A DNA stretch of 64,000 nt from Ardenticatenaceae bacterium (GTDB lineage Bacteria > Chloroflexota > Anaerolineae > Promineifilales > Promineifilaceae), in NCBI GenBank assembly GCA_020634245.1, contig JACKCC010000016.1, positions 162,297-226,296 of the forward strand, written 5' to 3'. The notes below the pieces were generated by a model. The model made no database searches. It was given only the letters and a program-made list of their open reading frames with translations, and was not told the DNA's origin. The number at the start of each line of letters is the position of its first letter. Within the stretch, counting starts at the first letter, position 1. Of the stretch, positions 1-7,320 are shown piece by piece. The position numbers and the translations under genes were made by a program.

Positions 1-40
1 GGGCGATTTTTTCAACATCTTGCAGGGTTAATTTTGACAT
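1..40 (-). CDS. gatC: Asp/Glu-tRNA amidotransferase subunit C, N-terminal fragment
   Basis: An ATG on the minus strand at 40-38 opens a frame that runs off the left edge. The 13 visible residues, MSKLTLQDVEKIA, closely match the conserved start of GatC, the small subunit of the GatCAB enzyme that amidates Glu-tRNA(Gln) and Asp-tRNA(Asn). A purine-rich AAGAAAG lies 7-13 nt upstream of the ATG. It follows the deformylase gene on the same strand with a gap of 56 nt that holds a palindrome. Only the start is present, so the call rests on N-terminal similarity alone. Confidence 0.6.
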   Translation of the reverse strand, partial: MSKLTLQDVEKIA

Positions 41-65
41 AGACTTTCTTACGTCATCACGTTAC

Positions 66-77
66 GCGTCATGACGC
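66..77. repeat. 12-bp perfect palindrome between def and gatC
   Basis: GCGTCATGACGC reads identically on both strands and lies inside a longer region of GCGTCATGA-like words (50-85). It belongs to the class of short inverted repeats found at many gene borders in this window. Similar words occur in the hairpin at 54024-54091. Confidence 0.6.
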
Positions 78-96
78 ATGACAAAATGACTTATGA

Positions 97-660
97 TTAT
101 GCTACGGCCGTTTCTGCCGGCTCTTCTCCATCATCTTCAAAACGCTTGTAATACGCCTCTTCCGTCCAGAAATTCTCCTCGCCGGTCAATTTATCAATGT
201 ACAACACGCCGTTCAGATGGTCGATTTCATGCTGGAAGATACGCGCCGTCCAATCCTTGAGACGCAGACGGATTTTGTTGCCATGCCGGTCTTGTCCGCG
301 CACCCGAATCGACTCGGCCCGCTCCACTTCCCCCAGGTAGCCGGGAATAGAAAGACAGCCTTCAATGCCATCTACCACGGTCCGCGATTCCCAAACAATT
401 TCTGGATTGACAATAACGTACAAATCCCGCGAATCAGGAATTTCGTTGCCTTCCTCGTCCTCTTTGGGTAAATCTTCAATGACGGCCAGACGCAGCGAAC
501 GGCCGATTTGCGGGGCCGCCAATCCCACGCCGCGCGCATCGCGCATCGTGTCAATCATATTATCAATCAATTCTTGCAGCTCCGGCCCAAAATCGGTCAC
601 AGGACGCGTCTTTTGGCGCAAGACGGGTGCTGGTAGGGTTACAATTTCTAATTTACTCAT
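97..660 (-). CDS. def: Peptide deformylase
   Basis: This cytosolic metalloenzyme removes the formyl group from the initiator methionine of new proteins. All three family motifs are present: GVGLAAPQIG at residues 44-53, EGCLSIPG at 100-107 (metal ligand Cys102) and QHEIDHLNG at 143-151 (metal ligands His144 and His148, catalytic Glu145). The length of 187 residues is usual. A short acidic tail ends in Thr-Ala-Val-Ala, and its TAV is encoded by a copy of the ACGGCCGT palindrome. The gene lies upstream of gatC on the same strand. No strong ribosome binding site precedes the ATG. Identification is firm. Confidence 0.96.
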   Translation of the reverse strand: MSKLEIVTLPAPVLRQKTRPVTDFGPELQELIDNMIDTMRDARGVGLAAPQIGRSLRLAVIEDLPKEDEEGNEIPDSRDLYVIVNPEIVWESRTVVDGIEGCLSIPGYLGEVERAESIRVRGQDRHGNKIRLRLKDWTARIFQHEIDHLNGVLYIDKLTGEENFWTEEAYYKRFEDDGEEPAETAVA

Positions 661-672
661 GGCTTTACCAAA

Positions 673-724
673 GGCAGAAATTTGAAGGCAGAGGGCAAAA
701 TGATTCTGCCTTCTGATTTCTGCC
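673..724. repeat. Inverted repeat, GGCAGAAAT family
   Basis: Two 20-nt arms (673-692 and 705-724) are reverse complements apart from two mismatches. They are built from GGCAGAAAT and GAAGGCAGA words. A very similar sequence lies inside the ABC transporter gene at 9011-9049, so this is a dispersed element rather than a unique terminator. Confidence 0.75.
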
Positions 725-737
725 TTCTACCTTTAAC

Positions 738-2516
738 TTATCCTTCATCAAATTCTTCGATTGGAGTGCGGCGGGGGATACGCCCCTGCTCTTCAGCTTG
801 TTTGTACACGTCCAGCAGGACAGCATATTCCTTGCGCCGCTGGTCACCTTGTTTAATCGCTTGCTGCCGCCGGTACTGGTCGCGCCGTTTGAAAATATCG
901 CTTTGCACCTGGTTGGGATTGGAAACGGTCTCAAAGACGATGTCGGCTTGCGCGCCGGCCGTATCAATGACGACGTTGCCAAAGTTGAAAAGCGTAGCCC
1001 AAAAATTGGGACGATCTGAATTGATGTTTTGCACGTTACTTAGTTCGGCCTGTTTGCGGCTTTCACCAAAGCCAAATGGCTTCCGGTCAATATCAATAAC
1101 GTACCGATCGGTCACCTGGAAGGTGTCGTTACGCCAGTCTTCCACTTGCCAGGTTAGCCAGGCCAACAATCCCAGGAGTGCAATCACGTCAATGATCAAC
1201 AGGTTTTGCAGGGTAAACTGGGAATAAGTTAGCAAAATCCAGTTGAGGATCAAGAATCCCAGCAAGGAAACAGTGGGCCAGAGGATGGCTTTGAGCAGGA
1301 TGAAGAGATGTTTGCGGTAGGTGACGGTATTGCCATCCTCGACCCGGCCCTGGTAGCGGCGTTTGAAATTGCGCCAGAAGGTAGAGAGGGATGAGGTTGG
1401 GGGTACGGCCGTTGCCACGGCGTCATCACTTTTCTCTTCAGCCACCATATCATATCCCGGCGGTACGTGAAAATGGCTTTCTACCGAACGGCGCATCGTG
1501 GTTTGAGCCAGGGCCGCGTCTAAAGCCTGTACCCGCTGGCGCAGCCGGTTCAACACCTCTTCAACCTGGCGTGGATCATCAATGTTATCAAAGTAAATCG
1601 CGCTTTTTTGGGCGGCTGTGGTCACGCGTGCCGTGCCAAAATCGAACAGGTTGGCAATAAACGTTGGGCGGTCTACCGCCACACTTTGAATCTGGTCAAT
1701 GGGAATCTTGGTGACGGTTGTGCGGAAGGTGCGCAGGCTGAATTCGCGGTGGATAAGATGTTTACTGGTAATGACAAAATAATCATTAGACCAATCCAGC
1801 AGTTGAAACGCCAGCCACACCCCAAAAATCAGGACGAATAACAGCGGCAGGCCCAGCCGGGGCAGCCCTTGCCAGAATGATTCGGCCGGCTGTGCACTTA
1901 ACAGGGTAAACAGCCACAAAGGAACTGCCAGCAGCCCAATGGCCGGCAGCAAGATGCGCAGCAGCAAATACCAATGACTGCGGCGCAGGTATAATTCAAC
2001 CAGTTCTTCCGGCAGCAAACTGACGGCAGTGCTGCGTTTGTTGGCTTTCATCCGGCTTTTTTGCGCTTCGGCCCATGCTTCTTCGCTCAACCCGCCGATG
2101 TGACCGTCGGTGTCATCGTGTTCCGGCTCCAGCGCTTCCAGCACATCGGGATGTTTTTCCAAAAATGGCAGGAAATCGCTGCCTCGGATGATGAGGAGAC
2201 GGCCGTTACTGGTCGCTTTAACAGTAGCCGGATGAGCTCCGGGGACAAACAGCCAGGAGTCGCCAAACCATTGACCGGGTAGGTACGGCCGTGTCTCTGG
2301 TGTATCGCGCACAATGCCCCGGTCATCTACGGCCTGGGCATACAACCGGCCGCTTTTAACGATGTACAAACTGTCGGCCATATCCCGCTGGTAGGCGATG
2401 ACAGCGCCCTTATCGAACTCAAACTCTTCGGTAATGGCATCCAGCGCCGCCAACTCAGCATCGGTGAGGGCGTCAAACAAGGGTAATTGTGCTAAAAAGT
2501 CGTATTTATCGGTCAC
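738..2516 (-). CDS. Cyclic-nucleotide-binding domain membrane protein with two bacterial PH domains
   Basis: This 592-residue protein is not a classical regulator, because it has no helix-turn-helix. Residues about 5-125 form a cAMP-binding-type beta-roll (DLFVPG-like turns, PGQWFGDSW near 80-90). Two similar halves follow. Each has a pair of membrane segments (about 180-240 and 400-460) and then a YdbS-like bacterial PH (bPH2) domain with the hallmark Trp-X-Asn-Asp-X-[FY] signature: DWSNDYFVIT near 245 and DWRNDTFQVT near 462. The C-terminus is charged and helical. The start is a GTG (2516-2514), with an AGGAAGGA binding site about 12 nt upstream. The start codon overlaps a copy of ACGGCCGT. 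Role unknown; a nucleotide-controlled membrane scaffold is a guess. Confidence 0.8.
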   Translation of the reverse strand: MTDKYDFLAQLPLFDALTDAELAALDAITEEFEFDKGAVIAYQRDMADSLYIVKSGRLYAQAVDDRGIVRDTPETRPYLPGQWFGDSWLFVPGAHPATVKATSNGRLLIIRGSDFLPFLEKHPDVLEALEPEHDDTDGHIGGLSEEAWAEAQKSRMKANKRSTAVSLLPEELVELYLRRSHWYLLLRILLPAIGLLAVPLWLFTLLSAQPAESFWQGLPRLGLPLLFVLIFGVWLAFQLLDWSNDYFVITSKHLIHREFSLRTFRTTVTKIPIDQIQSVAVDRPTFIANLFDFGTARVTTAAQKSAIYFDNIDDPRQVEEVLNRLRQRVQALDAALAQTTMRRSVESHFHVPPGYDMVAEEKSDDAVATAVPPTSSLSTFWRNFKRRYQGRVEDGNTVTYRKHLFILLKAILWPTVSLLGFLILNWILLTYSQFTLQNLLIIDVIALLGLLAWLTWQVEDWRNDTFQVTDRYVIDIDRKPFGFGESRKQAELSNVQNINSDRPNFWATLFNFGNVVIDTAGAQADIVFETVSNPNQVQSDIFKRRDQYRRQQAIKQGDQRRKEYAVLLDVYKQAEEQGRIPRRTPIEEFDEG

Positions 2517-2568
2517 GGCCGTTACTTCCTTCCTGGAGTTATTTTAACATAAGCCAGAAGCTGTCACC

Positions 2569-2596
2569 ATTATAATCTAATTTGGCGCGCCTTAAA
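2569..2596 (-). promoter_or_regulatory. Possible promoter of the cNMP/PH gene
   Basis: On the minus strand a perfect TATAAT (2574-2569) lies 16 nt downstream of TTTAAG (2596-2591). The -10 matches consensus, the -35 is poor. It sits about 50 nt before the GTG start. Confidence 0.3.
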
Positions 2597-2619
2597 CCCC
2601 ATGTGATAATAACGAAAAA

Positions 2620-2684
2620 GCTAGAGCTAGAGTGTAGAGATAAAGGGACATCTTCCTCATATCTCTAGCTCTACACTCTAGCTC
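2620..2684. repeat. Inverted repeat, CTAGAGCTAG family
   Basis: A left arm (2624-2641, GAGCTAGAGTGTAGAGAT) and a right arm (2659-2684) are complementary, with a 5-nt insertion in the right arm. Related elements lie at 5434-5482 and 56429-56508. It ends just before the binding site of the GH1 gene, so it would form a hairpin in that leader. Confidence 0.75.
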
Positions 2685-2697
2685 AAAGGAGCATCCA

Positions 2698-4035
2698 GTG
2701 GCCAAAGCAGTGATGACTTTTCCAGCAGATTTTCGTTGGGGAACGGCAACGGCCGCATACCAGGTCGAAGGCAACAACACCAACAGCGACTGGTGGCAGT
2801 GGGAACACAGCGGCAGCAACATTTTAGAAGGTCACAAATCCGGCTTGGCTTCCGATTGGTGGCAAAATGCCGAAGCCGACCTGGATTTGGCCGCCGAAAT
2901 GGGCAATAACGCCCACCGTCTGTCGCTGGAATGGAGCCGCATTGAGCCGGAACCCAGCGTCTTTGATCAGGCGGCACTGGATCGCTACCGCCAAATCCTG
3001 CAAGCGATGCACGACCGGGGCATCGAGCCGATGGTCACGCTGCACCACTTTAGCAATCCCATCTGGCTGGCCGAAAAAGGCGACTTCAATTCCTCGTTGG
3101 TCCTCGACTATTTCAAACGCTACACGGCCAAAGTCGTTGATGCGCTGGGCGACCTCATTCCCAAATGGGTGACGATTAATGAGCCAATGGTGTACGCCGT
3201 CTTGCGTTACCTGGACGGCGTATTTCCGGCCCCGCAGCGTAAAGGGTACGGAGCAGCGCTGGAAGCCGTCGGCAATATGCTGCGCTGCCATGCCGCCGCT
3301 TACCACATTATCAAGGAGCAGTATCCGCAGGCTGAAGTGGGCATTGCCAAGAATACGGCCGTGCTCGAACCGGCTCCCGGCGGTATGTTAAACGGCTGGT
3401 GGGCCAGGAAAGCATCCTGGTTTTACAATGAGGCGATTTGGGATACGCTGGTAGACGGCCGTTTCCGTTGGCCATTCGGTCACGGCAAAGTAGATGGCTT
3501 GGCCGGTTCCTTCGACTTCATCGGCATCAACTATTACACCCGCTTCTACCTCAAATTCCCGCCGCGCGGCAAACTGTGGGAAGAGGAGTGGGGACCGGAA
3601 GCAGTCGTCAGCGATGGCAATTACGGCGAAGTTTATCCCGAAGGCTTGTTCCGGGTCATCAAATCTGTCCTCAAGTACGACAAACCGATCTACATCACCG
3701 AAAATGGTCTGCCTGATGCCACCGATCGGTTACGGCCGTCCTATCTCATCACCCATCTGCGCGAAATCTGGCGGGCTATCAGCTTCTGCTACCCGGTAAT
3801 GGGTTACTACCACTGGAGTTTGGTCGATAACTTCGAATGGGATCGCGGCTGGACGCAGCGTTTTGGCCTGATCGAGTTGGACCCGGAAACGCAAGAACGC
3901 AAGCTGCGCAAAAGCGGCCAGCTTTACGGCGAAATGTGCCGCAGCGGCAGCCTCAGCAGCGAGATGGCCGAACAATATGCACCCGATTTGATACCCGCGT
4001 TGTTTCCTGGTCAGGTTCCAGAAAGGGATTCTTAG
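2698..4035 (+). CDS. GH1 family beta-glucosidase/beta-galactosidase
   Basis: This retaining glycosidase has an (alpha/beta)8 fold and would hydrolyse beta-linked glucosides or galactosides in the cytosol (no signal peptide). The N-terminal GH1 signature FRWGTATAAYQVEG starts near residue 12. The acid/base is Glu162 in the TINEP motif (159-163). The nucleophile is Glu335 in YITENG (332-337). WSLVDNFEW, the usual aglycone-site loop, follows near 375. The length of 445 residues is typical. The start is GTG with AAAGGA 7 nt upstream. The gene stands alone between repeat elements and is not clearly in an operon. Substrate cannot be told from sequence. Confidence 0.95.
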   Translation: MAKAVMTFPADFRWGTATAAYQVEGNNTNSDWWQWEHSGSNILEGHKSGLASDWWQNAEADLDLAAEMGNNAHRLSLEWSRIEPEPSVFDQAALDRYRQILQAMHDRGIEPMVTLHHFSNPIWLAEKGDFNSSLVLDYFKRYTAKVVDALGDLIPKWVTINEPMVYAVLRYLDGVFPAPQRKGYGAALEAVGNMLRCHAAAYHIIKEQYPQAEVGIAKNTAVLEPAPGGMLNGWWARKASWFYNEAIWDTLVDGRFRWPFGHGKVDGLAGSFDFIGINYYTRFYLKFPPRGKLWEEEWGPEAVVSDGNYGEVYPEGLFRVIKSVLKYDKPIYITENGLPDATDRLRPSYLITHLREIWRAISFCYPVMGYYHWSLVDNFEWDRGWTQRFGLIELDPETQERKLRKSGQLYGEMCRSGSLSSEMAEQYAPDLIPALFPGQVPERDS

Positions 4036-4091
4036 GGGGTATTTGAAGACTACGTTAATCCTCAAATCCTCTAATCCCCGCAAAAAAGGTC

Positions 4092-4121
4092 TTGACCAAT
4101 CCCCTCTGACTTTGCTGATAG
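4092..4121 (+). promoter_or_regulatory. Possible promoter of the 23-codon small ORF
   Basis: TTGACC (4092-4097) is followed after 18 nt by TGATAG (4116-4121). Match to the sigma-70 consensus is good at -35 and modest at -10. It lies about 45 nt before the small ORF. Confidence 0.3.
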
Positions 4122-4166
4122 ACTGTCAACATAAATTATTTTAAGACTACGAGGAGGTACTCGCAC

Positions 4167-4238
4167 ATGGCAAAAATCTCACGACCTGTTGCGGCTGAAT
4201 TCAATCAGCGTTGTGTGGGTCCATCTGCGATCCGGTAG
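4167..4238 (+). CDS. Small ORF, 23 residues, with strong ribosome binding site
   Basis: The sequence GAGGAGGT at 4151-4158 lies 8 nt before an ATG that opens a 23-residue frame. The frame reads MAKISRPVAAEFNQRCVG and ends in PSAIR. It is preceded by a possible promoter and followed by a rho-independent terminator, so it looks like a self-contained short transcript of about 170 nt. I do not recognise the peptide. It may be a leader peptide, a small protein, or a small RNA whose binding site is coincidental. It has a single cysteine and is rather basic. Confidence 0.45.
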   Translation: MAKISRPVAAEFNQRCVGPSAIR

Positions 4239-4268
4239 TTAAACTCGTTTTTTGACGATTCTTTCCGG

Positions 4269-4296
4269 CCACAGGTGTCCTAGCCTGTGGTTTTTT
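4269..4296 (+). terminator. Rho-independent terminator after the small ORF
   Basis: CCACAGG (4269-4275) pairs with CCTGTGG (4284-4290) across an 8-nt loop and is followed by six T (4291-4296). It closes the short transcription unit beginning near 4130. Confidence 0.75.
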
Positions 4297-4325
4297 GTTT
4301 CTACACCCTTCCACCTAACTTCAAG

Positions 4326-4359
4326 AAGCCACGAATCACAACGCTGATTCGTGGCTTTT
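4326..4359 (+). terminator. Second terminator-like hairpin
   Basis: AAGCCACGAATC (4326-4337) pairs perfectly with GATTCGTGGCTT (4346-4357) and is followed by TTATTTT. The opposite strand offers only a short T run. It lies 30 nt after the first terminator and before the RIO kinase gene. Confidence 0.7.
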
Positions 4360-4387
4360 TATTTTCCCCGATTCGCAAATTTTGCCG

Positions 4388-4430
4388 GGGCAGGTCTTGT
4401 GCCTGCCCTGGGCGACCCTTGTGGTCGCCC
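4388..4430. repeat. Double-hairpin GC-rich intergenic repeat
   Basis: Two adjacent hairpins follow the same plan. GGGCAGG/CCTGCCC (4388-4408) and GGGCGACC/GGTCGCCC (4410-4430) have short loops containing CTTGTG. The tandem arrangement is typical of a dispersed palindromic element; a genome search would show copy number. Confidence 0.7.
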
Positions 4431-4460
4431 CTACGAAGGAAACAAAACGAGTTTTCAAAA

Positions 4461-5441
4461 ATGAGTAAGTACGATTTTCACGAACTTTATTCCGATTACG
4501 AATATGAAGATCACGGCCGTAACGCCCACCGGCAGCAGCCCAAAACGAAGAAGAAGCAGAAGGGTGACGGCCGTTCCCCCAAAATCATGGCCAACGATCA
4601 AAAAATGGACGAAATACGCCAAATGGACGACAGTCAGGAAAGCTGGGTTCCTTCCTACGCTGCGGCCCTGGATCCGATGCACCACGAGCGGCAGTGGGTC
4701 ATCGATTCGGTCGCCCCGTTTTACCACGACGCCCTCATCACCGATGTGACCCGTCTGATAAAGGGCGGCAAGGAAGCCAATGTCTATACCTGCACCGCTA
4801 ATCCCCATACCGGTTTCGATCTGGTGGCGGCCAAACTGTACCGGCCGCGTATGCTGCGCCATCTCAAAAACGACGCCATCTACAAGGCCGGGCGGCAGCT
4901 GCGCGACGAAGAAGGCAAGCAGATGAAAGGCCGCCGTGTTAAGCTGGCCCTGCGCAAGAAGACCAATTTCGGCAAGCATGTCGACATCATGTGGTGGATT
5001 AACAACGAGTACAGCGTGCAAAAGAAATTGTATGACGCCGGAGCCGACGTGCCGCAGCCGCTGGCCCATGCCGGTAACACCATCCTCATGGAATTCATCG
5101 GCGATGAATATGGTTCCGCGCCCACGTTAAGCGAAGTGACACTGAACAGCAGTGAAGCAGAACCGCTTTTTCAGCGCGTAATGGGAAATGTGGCCTTGAT
5201 GCTGGACTGCCACCATATTCATGGTGATTTGTCGGCCTACAACATTTTATACTGGGAAGGCGAACTTACGATCATCGACTTCCCGCAAATGGTGGAGGCG
5301 CGGCACAATCCGCACGCCTACGAACTGCTTTTGCGCGACGTGACGCGGGTTTGCGATTACTTCAACCGCTTTGGCGTGACGGCTGATCCGCAAACCCTTA
5401 CCGACGACCTCTGGCTGCCTTACATGGGGAGCGAAAGCTAG
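4461..5441 (+). CDS. RIO1-type serine/threonine protein kinase
   Basis: This 326-residue atypical protein kinase is related to the RIO family, which in archaea and eukaryotes acts in ribosome maturation. The flexible ATP-binding loop reads IKGGKEANVY, close to the STGKEA motif. The catalytic loop is HGDLSAYNILY and the metal-binding loop IDFPQ, both as in RIO1. The N-terminal 60 residues are charged and low in complexity. I start at the ATG at 4461. The frame stays open upstream but would translate the terminator and repeat, so the longer start is rejected. No close Shine-Dalgarno sequence is visible. The last residues and the TAG stop fall inside a CTAGAGCTA repeat. Bacterial substrates are unknown. 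Confidence 0.9.
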   Translation: MSKYDFHELYSDYEYEDHGRNAHRQQPKTKKKQKGDGRSPKIMANDQKMDEIRQMDDSQESWVPSYAAALDPMHHERQWVIDSVAPFYHDALITDVTRLIKGGKEANVYTCTANPHTGFDLVAAKLYRPRMLRHLKNDAIYKAGRQLRDEEGKQMKGRRVKLALRKKTNFGKHVDIMWWINNEYSVQKKLYDAGADVPQPLAHAGNTILMEFIGDEYGSAPTLSEVTLNSSEAEPLFQRVMGNVALMLDCHHIHGDLSAYNILYWEGELTIIDFPQMVEARHNPHAYELLLRDVTRVCDYFNRFGVTADPQTLTDDLWLPYMGSES

Positions 5442-5482
5442 AGCTATAGGAAGAATGAGTCCCTCTAGCTCCATACTTTAAC
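5434..5482. repeat. Inverted repeat, CTAGAGCTAG family (third member of a dispersed set)
   Basis: AAAGCTAGAGCTATAG and CTCTAGCTCCATACTTTA form imperfect arms. The element overlaps the stop codon of the RIO kinase gene and ends just before the binding site of the next gene. It is related to 2620-2684 and 56429-56508. Confidence 0.65.
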
Positions 5483-5496
5483 TGAAGGATGTACCA

Positions 5497-7320
5497 ATGA
5501 AGCAATCGAATTTCCGCCAGGCGACGCTGTTGTTGTGGCGTTATCTGGCTCCGTTCAAAGGGTGGGTGGCGCTGCTGAGCCTGCTTTTGTTGGGCAGTAT
5601 TGGCTTGCAGTTGTGGTCGCCGCAGGTGGTGCGTACCTTTCTCGATCAGGCGCAACAGGGCAGTTCAAGCCGGGTTTTGCTGGGCACGGCCGTTCTCTTC
5701 TTCCTCCTCACCATCGGCCAGAAAGCCATCGCCTTGACCAACACCTATCTTAGCGAAGATTTAGGCTGGGCGGCTACCAACCGGCTGCGGGGCGATTTGG
5801 CCGCCCACTGTCTGCGGCTGGACATGGGATTCCACAAGCTGCACACCCCTGGCGAACTCATCGAACGTATCGACGGTGACGTCAGCAATCTGGCCGAGTA
5901 CTTTTCCTCGCTGGTGGTGCAGGTGCTGGGCAACGGACTGCTCCTGCTGGGCGTTCTGCTCCTCATCTTTCTTGAATCGTGGCCGTTTGGCCTGATTGGA
6001 TTGGCTTATGCTGGTCTGGTTTTGGGCGTTCAGCGCCTCATTCAGCCGCCGATGGTGCGGGTGCAAGGCGAAATTCGCCAGAGTTATGCCGACATGGCCG
6101 GTTTTCTGGGCGAACGGCTGGCGGGCGCGGAAGATATCCGCGCCAACGGCGGTGAAGCGTATGTGATGAATCGGTTTTACCCCATCATGGCCCGGATAAC
6201 GGCCGTTCGCCTGCGGGCCGATTGGTTGGGCGGGTTCAGCTTTACCAGCAGCCACATGCTTTACATTTTCACCCTGGCAGCGACGCTGGGCGTGGCCGGA
6301 ACGGCTTACCAGCGCGGCCAGATGACCATTGGCACGGTTTACTTGATGGTGTTCTACGTTGGTCTGCTGGAGAGTCCGCTCAAATATATCCGCCGCCAAT
6401 TGGAAGGATTACAGCGGGCTATCGCCAGCATTGGCCGGATTAATGAGTTTTTTCAGTATGCGGCGCAGGTGGGGGAAACGGCCGTTTCCGCCCTGCCCGT
6501 CACAGCATCGGCCGTCCGCTTTGATGGGGTTTCTTTTGCCTACAAGGATGGTAATCAGTTATCGGTAAACGGTAATCCGATTACTGATCACCGATCACCG
6601 ATTACCAATCAAACTGTCCTTCGCAAAATTGATTTCGAACTGGAGGCCGGCAAAATTTTGGGCGTGTTGGGGCGCACCGGCAGCGGCAAGACGACGCTGA
6701 CCCGGCTGCTCTTCCGGCTGTACGATGTGGATGCCGGCGTTATCCGCCTGGACGGCGTGGATGTGCGTGACGTGGCCCTGTCTGATTTGCGGCGGCACGT
6801 AGGAATGGTGACGCAGGAGGTGCAGTTGTTTGAGGCCACAATCCGCGACAATTTGACGTTATTCCGCAACTATGATCCGCACGAGACTCAGGTCAGTGAT
6901 GATCAAATTATTGCTGCGCTGGAAACATTGGGGCTGGGAACCTGGTTCCGCGAACTGCCCGACGGGCTGGATACAATGCTCAAATCGGGCGGCAAAGGGC
7001 TGTCGGCAGGCGAGGCACAGCTGCTGGCATTCACGCGCGTCTTTTTGCGCGATCCGCAGCTGGTTGTCCTGGATGAGGCGTCGTCCCGGCTGGACCCGGC
7101 GACGGAACAGTTGTTGGAGCAGGCCATTGACCGGCTATTGCAAAATCGAACCGGCATCATCATTGCCCACCGGCTGGCAACCGTGCAGCGGGCCGATGAC
7201 ATCCTGATTTTGGAGAATGGGAACCTCGTCGAACATGGCCCGCGTATCGGACTGGCGGCTAATCCTGACAGCCGCTTTGCCCGTCTGCTGCAAACCGGCT
7301 TGGAGGAGGTGCTGGCATGA
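5497..7320 (+). CDS. ABC exporter half-transporter (membrane domain plus ATPase), subunit 1
   Basis: This 607-residue protein has an N-terminal six-helix type I exporter domain (about 15-310) and a C-terminal ATPase. Walker A GRTGSGKTT is near 392, the Q-loop is VTQEVQLFEATIRDNL, the signature LSAGEAQ near 501, Walker B LVVLDEAS near 522 (with catalytic Glu) and the H-switch IIAHRL. It overlaps the next gene by ATGA, and the two should form a heterodimer. About 20 residues (near 353-372, rich in Asn, Pro, Ile, Thr and Asp) interrupt the start of the ATPase domain. Their DNA (6554-6613) is made of GGTAATC/GATTACC repeats, apparently an in-frame repeat insertion. Substrate unknown (drug, lipid or peptide). 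Confidence 0.9.
   Translation: MKQSNFRQATLLLWRYLAPFKGWVALLSLLLLGSIGLQLWSPQVVRTFLDQAQQGSSSRVLLGTAVLFFLLTIGQKAIALTNTYLSEDLGWAATNRLRGDLAAHCLRLDMGFHKLHTPGELIERIDGDVSNLAEYFSSLVVQVLGNGLLLLGVLLLIFLESWPFGLIGLAYAGLVLGVQRLIQPPMVRVQGEIRQSYADMAGFLGERLAGAEDIRANGGEAYVMNRFYPIMARITAVRLRADWLGGFSFTSSHMLYIFTLAATLGVAGTAYQRGQMTIGTVYLMVFYVGLLESPLKYIRRQLEGLQRAIASIGRINEFFQYAAQVGETAVSALPVTASAVRFDGVSFAYKDGNQLSVNGNPITDHRSPITNQTVLRKIDFELEAGKILGVLGRTGSGKTTLTRLLFRLYDVDAGVIRLDGVDVRDVALSDLRRHVGMVTQEVQLFEATIRDNLTLFRNYDPHETQVSDDQIIAALETLGLGTWFRELPDGLDTMLKSGGKGLSAGEAQLLAFTRVFLRDPQLVVLDEASSRLDPATEQLLEQAIDRLLQNRTGIIIAHRLATVQRADDILILENGNLVEHGPRIGLAANPDSRFARLLQTGLEEVLA
6554..6613. repeat. Repeat element inside ABC subunit 1, in frame
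   Basis: GGTAATC, CGATTAC, GATCACC and GATTACC words alternate here, giving self-complementary arms (for example GGTAATC with GATTACC). The stretch adds residues such as PITDHRSPITNQ between two conserved strands of the ATPase domain. It resembles intergenic repeat DNA, not the flanking coding sequence. Confidence 0.7.

Noticed and set aside
4287..4460. Upstream extension of the RIO kinase frame by 58 codons
   Set aside because: It would translate a terminator hairpin and the GC-rich double-hairpin repeat and has no conserved residues; the ATG at 4461 begins the natural protein.
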